Positions 1-6,889 of a stretch of DNA of 42,942 nt are shown here, piece by piece. The position numbers and the translations under genes are program-made. Every line of letters starts with the position of its first letter. Within the stretch, counting starts at the first letter, position 1. Source of the DNA: Sedimentisphaerales bacterium. Lineage in GTDB: Bacteria > Planctomycetota > Phycisphaerae > Sedimentisphaerales > Anaerobacaceae. The notes under the pieces were generated by a model, which had not been told where the DNA came from, did not search any database, and saw only the letters and a program-made list of their open reading frames with translations. The stretch spans positions 1 through 42,942 of the forward strand of contig JAUVXL010000005.1 in assembly GCA_030603595.1 (NCBI GenBank), written 5' to 3'.

Positions 1-8
1 CTACCCAC

Positions 9-269
9 TTATGCAACGCCCACGCGATCAACTACGAGAGAAGCTCGGACAAACGTAAATCTAAGACAGGTAAGGGCTTGGCGACGGCAGTGCCATTCCT
101 CACTGACCCCTTTTAAGCACAGAGAAATGATCGATAGTGAATAGTCGAGTGCGATCCCGCCGGGTAAATCGACGTCGGTCCGGCAGTCAATCCGCTCAAA
201 GACCTCGTCAGGGCAGGCGCACCCCAAGGTTTGTCTGACAAACAGCTCTATATTGTCCTTCTGTATCAT
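9..269 (-). CDS. Small conserved-looking protein with a C-x-C-P motif
   Basis: This 86-aa protein starts with ATG at 269 and stops with TAA at 9-11. Its N-terminal part reads as a compact motif: a short amphipathic start, then L-G-C-A-C-P-D-E-V-F and a further Cys (I-D-C-R). I recall similar small proteins with an L-G-C-x-C-P-x-E-V-F core in anaerobes but cannot name a function; metal or thiol chemistry is only a guess. The last third looks low in conservation. It lies 82 bp downstream of the DUF1080 gene on the same strand and could be cotranscribed. The ribosome binding site is poor (an A-rich tract only). No signal peptide is visible. It is probably real because of the motif, but the function is unknown. 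Confidence 0.55.
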   Translation of the reverse strand: MIQKDNIELFVRQTLGCACPDEVFERIDCRTDVDLPGGIALDYSLSIISLCLKGVSEEWHCRRQALTCLRFTFVRASLVVDRVGVA

Positions 270-351
270 TTTTCAAGAATTCCGGTTACAGCAATGAACA
301 CGTTAGGCTGGTATTGTTTTGGTGATTTTGGCCTCGCGGGGCCCAAGATTG

Positions 352-1443
352 TCATCGGGTTGGTTTTGTGCCCTGGACTATCCAGATGTTTCTGTATGCT
401 ACGGGGTTGCCGTGGTCCTGTAGGTTTATGGGGCCTGAGCGTGGTTTGCCGAGTTGGAGCTTTTTGTGGATTATCACGCCGTTGTGGACGACCCAGTACC
501 ATGCCTGCTCTTTGCCGTCGCCGGGATTGTAGGTTATGTCGTAGGTTTGCCAAGAGAGGGGCGGCAGGCACATGTTGACGATTGGTGCATTGGTCTTGTA
601 CACTCCGCCGCACTCGTTAGGCAGGCCATCGAGGCCGAATGAATCGAGGACCTGTATCTCTCGGCCGCCGGGTGGGAAGACGCCGCTATTGCCACGACCT
701 TGGCCTCGGGCCTTGGGCTGAAAGGGCGAGCGGAACTCGATGTGCATGGCCCAGGGGCCGTCGAAGTTCTTGACTGTTCCGGTTTGGCCGGCCTTGGGGA
801 CGGCCTGCATGTAGCCGTTGGGATCGGCTTTCCACTTCTTGTTGCGCATTTCGGCAAGCGAGGGGGGCTTGTTGGGTTCGTAGGGCAGAAGCACTGTGGC
901 GATGGCGGGTGGTTTGAAGCCGAGGGCGGGGCTCTTGCGATGGATCTTTTTGGCCTCGATGGCCTCGCCCTTGTCGGTCTTTCCTGCGAGCTTGCCGTTT
1001 TCTATTACGGCGGTGTAGTCGGCCTGGCTTTTGGGCGGGAACTGCTTGGTCGCGCTGAACTGGGCGGGGTTGCCTGCGAGATACTGCCTGTTGCCTGTGG
1101 CGGGTTGGAAGACGGTCTTGGCGCCGTCGAGCTTGCCCTGGCAGAGGATCTTTTTCTTTACGTCGGCGCCTGCTCCGGGCAATCCGCCTGGCAGGAATAC
1201 GGCCTGGAATGTGCCGTCGCCAAGAGCGATGACCTGGACGCCGATCTTTCTCTTGGCGTCGCCGGCGATTGTGCCGAGATACTCGCCCTGAATGTCGAAG
1301 TCCGGGCCTGCCTTTCGGGCCTCGGCTACCGTGGCATACGTTGAACTGCCGCTCGGTGCGGCGCCCGCCTCCAAGACAAACACGCCAGGCACGAAAACCA
1401 AAGCCAGAGGCATTACAAGCACCAATGCTCGCATACTTTTCAT
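352..1443 (-). CDS. Secreted DUF1080 (3-keto-disaccharide hydrolase-like) protein
   Basis: The 363-aa product begins with a signal peptide (Met-Lys start, hydrophobic residues about 5-27, ending A-G-A-A-P). Residues about 35-180 form a beta-rich N-terminal part I do not recognise. Residues about 180-363 match the DUF1080 lectin-like jelly roll: a W-A-M-H-I-E-F-R-S-P-F strand, then R-G-N-S-G-V-F, then R-E-I-Q-V-L-D-S-F, then a G-G-V-Y-K stretch, and a C-terminal Q-D-H-G-N-P-V-A-Y-R-N-I-W element. Known family members act on 3-keto-glycosides or bind sugars outside the cytoplasm; the exact substrate here is unknown. A Shine-Dalgarno sequence (AAGGAG) lies just upstream of the ATG at 1443. A separate promoter with a palindrome (1483-1524) suggests independent control from the upstream lactonase gene. 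Confidence 0.88.
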   Translation of the reverse strand: MKSMRALVLVMPLALVFVPGVFVLEAGAAPSGSSTYATVAEARKAGPDFDIQGEYLGTIAGDAKRKIGVQVIALGDGTFQAVFLPGGLPGAGADVKKKILCQGKLDGAKTVFQPATGNRQYLAGNPAQFSATKQFPPKSQADYTAVIENGKLAGKTDKGEAIEAKKIHRKSPALGFKPPAIATVLLPYEPNKPPSLAEMRNKKWKADPNGYMQAVPKAGQTGTVKNFDGPWAMHIEFRSPFQPKARGQGRGNSGVFPPGGREIQVLDSFGLDGLPNECGGVYKTNAPIVNMCLPPLSWQTYDITYNPGDGKEQAWYWVVHNGVIIHKKLQLGKPRSGPINLQDHGNPVAYRNIWIVQGTKPTR

Positions 1444-1482
1444 GACAATCTCCTTACAATTGACAGCTTCATGCTAAGACTT

Positions 1483-1504
1483 TCAGCATAACCGTTAATG
1501 CTGA
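1483..1504 (-). promoter_or_regulatory. Operator-like palindrome or leader hairpin upstream of the DUF1080 gene
   Basis: TCAGCAT and ATGCTGA form a perfect 7-bp inverted repeat separated by 8 bases (1483-1489 and 1498-1504). It lies about 40 bases upstream of the DUF1080 start codon and just downstream of a TATAAT hexamer on the minus strand. It would therefore fall at about +8 to +30 of the transcript. It could be a repressor operator or a 5' UTR hairpin; which one cannot be told from sequence. Confidence 0.4.
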
Positions 1505-1518
1505 CCACGACATGGAAC

Positions 1519-1524
1519 ATTATA
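1519..1524 (-). promoter_or_regulatory. Candidate -10 box of the DUF1080 gene
   Basis: The minus strand reads TATAAT, a perfect sigma70 -10 hexamer. At 17 bases further upstream no good -35 is present, so the promoter may be activator dependent. The predicted start of transcription is near 1512, about 70 bases before the ATG. Confidence 0.4.
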
Positions 1525-1641
1525 CCTATAAGCAGCCGGATGTACATACCCTGCTACTCGTTTTTTTGGCGATCTTCAGGTTGCAGCAGAGAAGAAGGGG
1601 TGGGAATGACAGGTGTGTGTTCCTTCACGACGCATTGCGGG

Positions 1642-3291
1642 TTATGGGTGTTTTGCGATTTTTGTCAGGGCGGCTATTCTTTGGCCGAGGTTGCGGGCGG
1701 CCTCTTGTTCTTGCTCGCTTACTCCGAGGTCGAGTGGGCCGGTTACGGCTGCGGCTCCCGGCTCGCCCCAGATGCTGCCTGTTTTTTCGTTTCGGTAGAG
1801 CGGGCCTGCTACTACCATTCGATTGTTGAGCATGAAGAGAAGGAGAGATGTAACGACGTGTCCGTTTCCGCCTGCCTGGCCTCCTGCTGTTGCGAAGGCG
1901 CCGCCGAGCTTGTCGGTGAAGTCCACACCCATTTTCCAGTTCCAATCGTCAATGACAGTTTTCATTTCGCCTGGGATATTGGCGAAGTATGTAGGGCAGC
2001 CGAGGATGATTCCGTCGGCGGCTTCGAGGTCTTCTTTGGATGCGTCGGCGACTTTTCTCAATGTCGTGACTACGCCCGGAACCTGGTTTGCTCCTTCTGC
2101 GACGGCGCGGGCCATTTTCTCGGTGTTGCCGGTGCGGGAGTAGTAGGCCACGAGGATTCGGACGGGGGCCCGGAGGAAGCGTATGCAGACGGGGCTTGCG
2201 ATTGAGATCTTAGTGCCGGTGGGTTCGAGGCTGCCGGTTTTTTGGTCGATTCGGAAGACTACTACGCTGCCGACGCCCTGGTTGGCGACGAGGCAAAATT
2301 TTCCTGTGGGGTCTATATTGAAATTTCTGGGGGTTTTTATGTCTGCGGTTTCATGTTCGACGAAGGTTAGCGTTCCTTTGGTGGGGTCGATTCTATAGAC
2401 TGCGATGCTGTCGTGTCCTCGGTTTGAGCCGTAGAGGAACTTGCCGGTTGGGTGGACGCGGACCTCGGCGCAGGAATTCGAACCGTCGAATCCGTCGGGA
2501 AGGGTAGTGACGGTCTGGATTTCGGTTAGAGCACCGGTGGCGGGGTTGTAGTCGAAGGCGGTTATGGTGCAATGGAGTTCGTTGATTATGTAGGCTTGTT
2601 TGCCGTTTGGTGCGAAGGCGAAGTGACGCGGGCCGGCGCCGGGTTTTAGGTTTGCAGACGGAGGGTTGTTGGCGGTGATGGTTCCTTTTTCGGCGTCGAG
2701 CTTATAAATCATGATCTTGTCGATTCCGAGGTCGGCGACGTAGGCGTAGCGGTTGTCTGGACTGGGGTTTATCGAGTGTGCGTGGGGGCCTTTCTGGCGT
2801 CTTTCGTTGATACTTGAGCCCCGGTGCTGGACGAAGCCGGTTGGCTCGGCGAGAGCGCCATCGGATTTGATCGGGATTACGGCTGCGCTTCCGCTTCCGT
2901 AGTTTGCGACGAGGACATTCTTGCCTGCGTGGTCGATATTGACGTGGCAGGGGCCTGCGCCGCGTGAGGGCTGCCGGTTTAGCAGGTTTAGGTGGCCCGA
3001 AGCGGTATCGATTGCGAAGGCGGTGACTGTGCCTGCGCCGCCGGCTTCACTGACGGCGTAGAGGAATTTGCCGTTGGGATGGATTTCGATGAATGAGGGA
3101 CTCTTGATTTCGGCTGCAAGGGCCGGTGCGGAGAGTCGGCCTGTTTCGAGGTCGAGGGCGCTCCGGTAGATGCCCTTGCTGGAATTGTCGGGGCGGGTGT
3201 ACGTGCCGAAGTAAACCGGGAGCGATTCGGCGGAGACCGCTGATAACGCTGCGAGCGAAAAGGCTGTGATGATAAAGGCTCTGATTCGCAT
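1642..3291 (-). CDS. Secreted lactonase-type beta-propeller fused to a flavodoxin/WrbA-like domain
   Basis: The 549-aa product has a signal peptide (about 1-21, ending V-S-A-E). Residues about 25-375 are a YbhE/Pgl-type seven-bladed lactonase propeller: it opens V-Y-F-G-T-Y-T, carries repeated I-D-P-T-G-K-F blade turns and H-P-N-G-K-F-L-Y-A-V-S-E, and ends S-P-V-C-I-R-F like family members. Residues about 376-549 are a complete flavodoxin/NAD(P)H:quinone oxidoreductase domain: an FMN phosphate loop Y-S-R-T-G-N-T-E, then G-C-P-T-Y-F-A-N and A-G-G-Q-A-G-G-N. There is no Met or ribosome binding site at the join. A strong AGGAGG precedes the ATG at 3291. It sits 39 bp after the glycosidase-CinA gene, so both are likely cotranscribed. 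The fusion would export a flavodoxin, which is uncommon. Confidence 0.85.
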   Translation of the reverse strand: MRIRAFIITAFSLAALSAVSAESLPVYFGTYTRPDNSSKGIYRSALDLETGRLSAPALAAEIKSPSFIEIHPNGKFLYAVSEAGGAGTVTAFAIDTASGHLNLLNRQPSRGAGPCHVNIDHAGKNVLVANYGSGSAAVIPIKSDGALAEPTGFVQHRGSSINERRQKGPHAHSINPSPDNRYAYVADLGIDKIMIYKLDAEKGTITANNPPSANLKPGAGPRHFAFAPNGKQAYIINELHCTITAFDYNPATGALTEIQTVTTLPDGFDGSNSCAEVRVHPTGKFLYGSNRGHDSIAVYRIDPTKGTLTFVEHETADIKTPRNFNIDPTGKFCLVANQGVGSVVVFRIDQKTGSLEPTGTKISIASPVCIRFLRAPVRILVAYYSRTGNTEKMARAVAEGANQVPGVVTTLRKVADASKEDLEAADGIILGCPTYFANIPGEMKTVIDDWNWKMGVDFTDKLGGAFATAGGQAGGNGHVVTSLLLFMLNNRMVVAGPLYRNEKTGSIWGEPGAAAVTGPLDLGVSEQEQEAARNLGQRIAALTKIAKHP

Positions 3292-3330
3292 GTAGAAAGA
3301 CCTCCTTAATTTAGGTTCTCGAATAAGGCT

Positions 3331-6300
3331 TCACCTCAATTTCCGGCGGAGTTCGTCGAGCAGTTGTGTTACAAGTCTCGTCCGGGCCGATTCTCCTGTG
3401 CCGCGTAGTCGCACCTGGCTGCTCGTCAGGCCGTCCGGCAGCTTGAAGGCGACATCTACATAGCTTGCTCCGTTTTGATCTTTCCGCGTTTGACCGACGG
3501 CAACGGCGCATTTGCTCTTGGCCGCGTCGGCGGCGGCATCGGCCAGATGTTCGATCCGGGCGGCAGCATTTTGCGAATCGCCGAGCAGGCGGTACAGGGT
3601 TTCTTCGGTCGGGGCGACGTATGCACCGGCCAATACCCGGTCTGCGTTGGCGGCGGCGCTTAGCGCGGCGGTCAAGCCGCCGCCGGTGGCTGCTTCGGCC
3701 AGCGCAATAGTCTGGCCGCGTTTGGCCAACTGTTTGACTACATGCTCTTCTAAAGATGTGTCATCGGTTGCATACATGTTTTCGCCGAGATGCGCGGCAA
3801 TTTTCTGTTTTATTTCATCGAGGTTTGCGCGGTCTTTGGGGGTGTCGTTGGGCAGGGTGAAGGTGAAATCGACCCGGCCGCCATCGAACCTTGAGGATGT
3901 CGTGACATCACTGGGCAGAGGGACGTGGCGTTCGATGGTCTGGTCGATTTGGGATTGTCCGAGACCGACGAAGCGCAGAGTCATGGAGCAGCCGGGCTTT
4001 CGCGTGCCGAACCGGTGGCCCAGGTACGGTATCAGTTCGTCGCTTACCATAGGCTGCAATTCGCGTGGCGGGCCGGGCAGGGCGATAATCGTGGTATGCG
4101 GCTGCTCGAATACCAGGCCGACGGCCGTGCCGTTGCGGTTCTTCAGATACGCGTCGCGCGTCGGTGCCTGCGTTTGACGGCGCAGGTTCTCGCGAAGCTT
4201 GGCTGGCGAGACGCCGAAACGCCTCGCCATCTCCCGCAGCACATCGGGATTCTCTTTGAGGGGAATCTTCGTAAAGCCGCAAAGAGCCTCGCGGGTAACG
4301 TCGTTGTCGGTCGGGCCCAGACCGCCGGTGACGATTATCAACTCCGCCTTGGCCGCGGCAAAGCGAAGCGCCTCTTCGATGTCCGCCTCTTTGTCGTCCA
4401 CGCACATCGAGCCGACGCAATGAAGGCCCAACGGCGTGAGCGTCTTTGTGAGGAAGTAGGTATGGCCGTCTGCATAAGCGCCGGCGAGCAACTCACCGCC
4501 CGTGACGATGATCATGTATCGTGTGAGCTGCGCCTCGGATGGGAAACTGAGCTTGTCCAGCGGATTTGTGCCGGCCTTGTTCTCCTCTTGGTCTGTCCAG
4601 CCATCGTTGTCGTCGTCGGTATCGGCGTTGTCGCCCGTTCCATCGCCGTCGGTGTCTCGCCATTCCTTCGGGTCGAACGGAAATGCGTCCCAGGGAACGG
4701 ACTTTGCGCGATCGAAACCGTCGCCGTCGAAGTCCAGTTCTTCGCAGTCCGGCGTGCCGTTGTTGTTCTTATCATCGGCGAGGCCGTCGCCGTTGTCGTC
4801 GGCGTCGAGATTGTCGCCGATGAGGTCTTTGTCATTGTCTTTCCATTCTTCCGGTTCGAGGGGGAAGGCATCGGCGCCGTCGGGTACGCCGTCGTTGTCG
4901 TCGTCGTTGTCGAGATTGTTTGGTCGTCCGTCGTTGTCGATATCGGGCGGGCCGTCAGGCGTGATGAGAAGGGCAAGATCGACGGTGAATTCAGGGACTT
5001 CTAATGTGTGCGTTCCCTTCGGCGCGTCGATGATTTTGAGTATCTCGGCCGTTTCGGGTGAATACCAGTACCCCTTGGCGCTCTTGGGGATGTCTAAGGT
5101 AATCTTCAGGCCCTTTATCTTGTTGGTGTGGTCGGTGAAGTGGTGGAGATATGCTCCGGCCCTTTTCCTCGAGGCAAGGGCGTAGGCGCGGACGGCGCGC
5201 GGGTCCGAGACCGTTACGTCAATCGGGCGGACGTCTTTATCGAGGCGGTATGCGAAGTCCTGCATCGCTCGAACGTACTCGCGTTCTTTGGGTCCGAGCC
5301 AGATATTCATAAAGTGGCCGTCGCGGGCGTAGCTCGTGTTCCAGAAGATAAATGCAATCTCGTTGAAGAAGGCGGTCCATTTCCGGATGCGCATTCTCAG
5401 GGCCGAGCGGTCGTCCCATACGCCGCCGACGCCGAGCGGGCGGTTATTCCTGTCCACGTGATTGCCTTGTTCGCCGACGACAACGGGCTTGCCGTGCTTT
5501 TTCCAGTTCTTCGCGCGCGACGCGGTAACGGCATCGGATTGAAGCTCGTTTTCGCGTTGATACCAGTGCGGCGCGCTGATTTCGATGCCGGGCAACTCCG
5601 GGCGCTCCCAACTTGTTGTGATCGGATGATGGTAGGGGTCGATGGACTGGAGGTAGGGGATGGTTATCTCGTACCATTTATCGTCGGCCTTTTGCTCGTT
5701 GAGGAACTCCCAGAAGTCCACATAGGCGCCCCATCTATCGACGCTGTACTTGATAAACCGCTTGACCTTGGCCATGTTCTCTTTGTTGTCGGCTTCGTTG
5801 TTGAAGGCCTTCTGAAACCCGAAGATTCCGTAGCAAATGCCGAATCCGTACTTGCGGGCATATACCAGCAGTTCATCGGTCATCACGGCTTCCTGAACGA
5901 GATACTTCTCAAGGTTGCGGTTAAGGGGAAAAGAGCAGTTTTCCGGGGAGTAGCGATAGAGGTTGAAGCCGCATTGGGAGAAATAGCGGAAATAGACGTC
6001 GGCGTTTTGCGGATTGTTGGCCGGGCTGCGGACGAACACGGGGCCCTTAGGCAGGGGGGGCGGATCCTTGAGGTCTGTGCGGAAAGGGCCTTCCATCGAG
6101 CACTGGTCGAGTACCGAGCCGGTGCCTGAATTATCGCCCCAGCAGTCCTGGACGCCGATGGGGAAATAGGCGCTGCCGTCGTCGAATACGAACCTGAACG
6201 GATTCGTCGGGTGCAGGCGAAGAAATCCGGGATTCGGTTTTCTTCCCTTGATGCACGAGAAGGCGCCTTTGCCGGATGCCTTTTGGCCTTTTGCATTGGT

Positions 6301-6669
6301 GAACGTGAAGGTGTAGGTCCATTCGCCGAGTTCGCCCGGCGACAATCGGGCCTTCCACAAATCCTGCTTGTCGAATTCATAAATAATTCGCTGGCGCTGC
6401 CCGCTCTTCTGTTTATGTATTGCCGGGCCGGCGGAAGAGCCGTAGTGAAACCCGCCCACCTTCATCCGCCTGCCCGATGGGGAGGTGAAAACGACGTCGA
6501 TAGTGACATCGACGAATGGGTCGGCATATTCGTTCTCATGCTCGAATGTGATCTCGAACACTTCGTAGGCCGGTATGGTATTTGTATTTTGCTCGTGGGC
6601 TGCTTCAAGCTGCAAATTGCCGCCGTACAGAATCGCGGTTGTACACAGAAGCAGCACAGCGGGTGTCAT
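3331..6669 (-). CDS. Secreted DUF5060/TIM-barrel glycosidase with TSP3-like linker fused to a CinA-like domain
   Basis: I start this 1112-aa protein at the ATG at 6669 because a signal peptide (residues 1-23) begins there behind GGAAAG. The reading frame is open 63 codons further, but that part translates a palindromic repeat. Domains: DUF5060 Ig-like region (about 30-130); DUF4038-like (beta/alpha)8 glycosidase (about 145-580) with candidate acid/base Glu in W-E-F-L-N-E-Q and nucleophile Glu in V-V-V-G-E-Q-G; D-x-D-x-D-G type TSP3/calcium-binding repeats (about 590-715); then, from about residue 719 (Met codon at 4515), a CinA-like MoCF domain with G-G-L-G-P-T-D-N-D-V-T. The final CinA C-terminal domain has A-E-A-A-T-G-G where NMN deamidases have A-E-S-C-T-G-G, so it is probably inactive. 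No ribosome binding site precedes the CinA part. Substrate of the glycosidase unknown. Confidence 0.85.
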   Translation of the reverse strand: MTPAVLLLCTTAILYGGNLQLEAAHEQNTNTIPAYEVFEITFEHENEYADPFVDVTIDVVFTSPSGRRMKVGGFHYGSSAGPAIHKQKSGQRQRIIYEFDKQDLWKARLSPGELGEWTYTFTFTNAKGQKASGKGAFSCIKGRKPNPGFLRLHPTNPFRFVFDDGSAYFPIGVQDCWGDNSGTGSVLDQCSMEGPFRTDLKDPPPLPKGPVFVRSPANNPQNADVYFRYFSQCGFNLYRYSPENCSFPLNRNLEKYLVQEAVMTDELLVYARKYGFGICYGIFGFQKAFNNEADNKENMAKVKRFIKYSVDRWGAYVDFWEFLNEQKADDKWYEITIPYLQSIDPYHHPITTSWERPELPGIEISAPHWYQRENELQSDAVTASRAKNWKKHGKPVVVGEQGNHVDRNNRPLGVGGVWDDRSALRMRIRKWTAFFNEIAFIFWNTSYARDGHFMNIWLGPKEREYVRAMQDFAYRLDKDVRPIDVTVSDPRAVRAYALASRKRAGAYLHHFTDHTNKIKGLKITLDIPKSAKGYWYSPETAEILKIIDAPKGTHTLEVPEFTVDLALLITPDGPPDIDNDGRPNNLDNDDDNDGVPDGADAFPLEPEEWKDNDKDLIGDNLDADDNGDGLADDKNNNGTPDCEELDFDGDGFDRAKSVPWDAFPFDPKEWRDTDGDGTGDNADTDDDNDGWTDQEENKAGTNPLDKLSFPSEAQLTRYMIIVTGGELLAGAYADGHTYFLTKTLTPLGLHCVGSMCVDDKEADIEEALRFAAAKAELIIVTGGLGPTDNDVTREALCGFTKIPLKENPDVLREMARRFGVSPAKLRENLRRQTQAPTRDAYLKNRNGTAVGLVFEQPHTTIIALPGPPRELQPMVSDELIPYLGHRFGTRKPGCSMTLRFVGLGQSQIDQTIERHVPLPSDVTTSSRFDGGRVDFTFTLPNDTPKDRANLDEIKQKIAAHLGENMYATDDTSLEEHVVKQLAKRGQTIALAEAATGGGLTAALSAAANADRVLAGAYVAPTEETLYRLLGDSQNAAARIEHLADAAADAAKSKCAVAVGQTRKDQNGASYVDVAFKLPDGLTSSQVRLRGTGESARTRLVTQLLDELRRKLR

Positions 6670-6672
6670 ACG

Positions 6673-6678
6673 CTTTCC
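6673..6678 (-). promoter_or_regulatory. Ribosome binding site that decides the glycosidase-CinA start
   Basis: The minus strand reads GGAAAG three bases before the ATG at 6669. It supports a start there rather than at the in-frame ATG codons at 6705 (inside the repeat arm) or 6858 (beyond the repeat). Confidence 0.4.
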
Positions 6679-6699
6679 AACTAATTCTCGCGCCCTATC

Positions 6700-6801
6700 T
6701 GTCATCCTGAACGTAGCGCAGCGCAGTGAAGGATCTGGCTTGTATGCTTGAGGGCTCGCTAATTCCGAAGCCAGATCCTTCGCCTTCGGCTCAGGATGAC
6801 A
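6700..6801. repeat. 102-bp MITE/REP-like palindromic element
   Basis: The ends form a perfect 11-bp inverted repeat, TGTCATCCTGA (6700-6710) and TCAGGATGACA (6791-6801). Inside, GAAGGATCTGGCTT (6728-6741) pairs perfectly with AAGCCAGATCCTTC (6768-6781). The central 26 bases are unpaired. Read in frame it gives a C-H-P-E-P-K-A-K-D-L peptide, a hallmark I know from interspersed palindromes in several bacterial phyla. It encodes no transposase, so it would need one elsewhere. It lies in the spacer between the two glycosidase genes and could form a long hairpin in their shared transcript. Confidence 0.8.
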
Positions 6802-6889
6802 ACTCAACGCTCCCTGAGAATTTTTTAGAATCCGCATCAGTGACTTGTCGGGATACATTGTCTTATCTCCGGTATGCAGGGCTTGCGGT

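Noticed and set aside
3925-5004. 359-aa plus-strand open frame opposite the CinA and linker region
   Set aside because: Its valine-rich stretches mirror the Asp-rich calcium-binding repeats on the other strand; it is not an independent gene.
5128-6129. 333-aa open frame on the plus strand inside the glycosidase gene
   Set aside because: It is antisense to a gene with clear domains, has no recognisable motif, and results from the GC-rich codon pattern.
6670-6858. 63-codon N-terminal extension of the glycosidase-CinA frame
   Set aside because: Most of it translates the palindromic element and it would place a signal peptide inside the protein; the ATG at 6669 has a ribosome binding site and a normal signal peptide.
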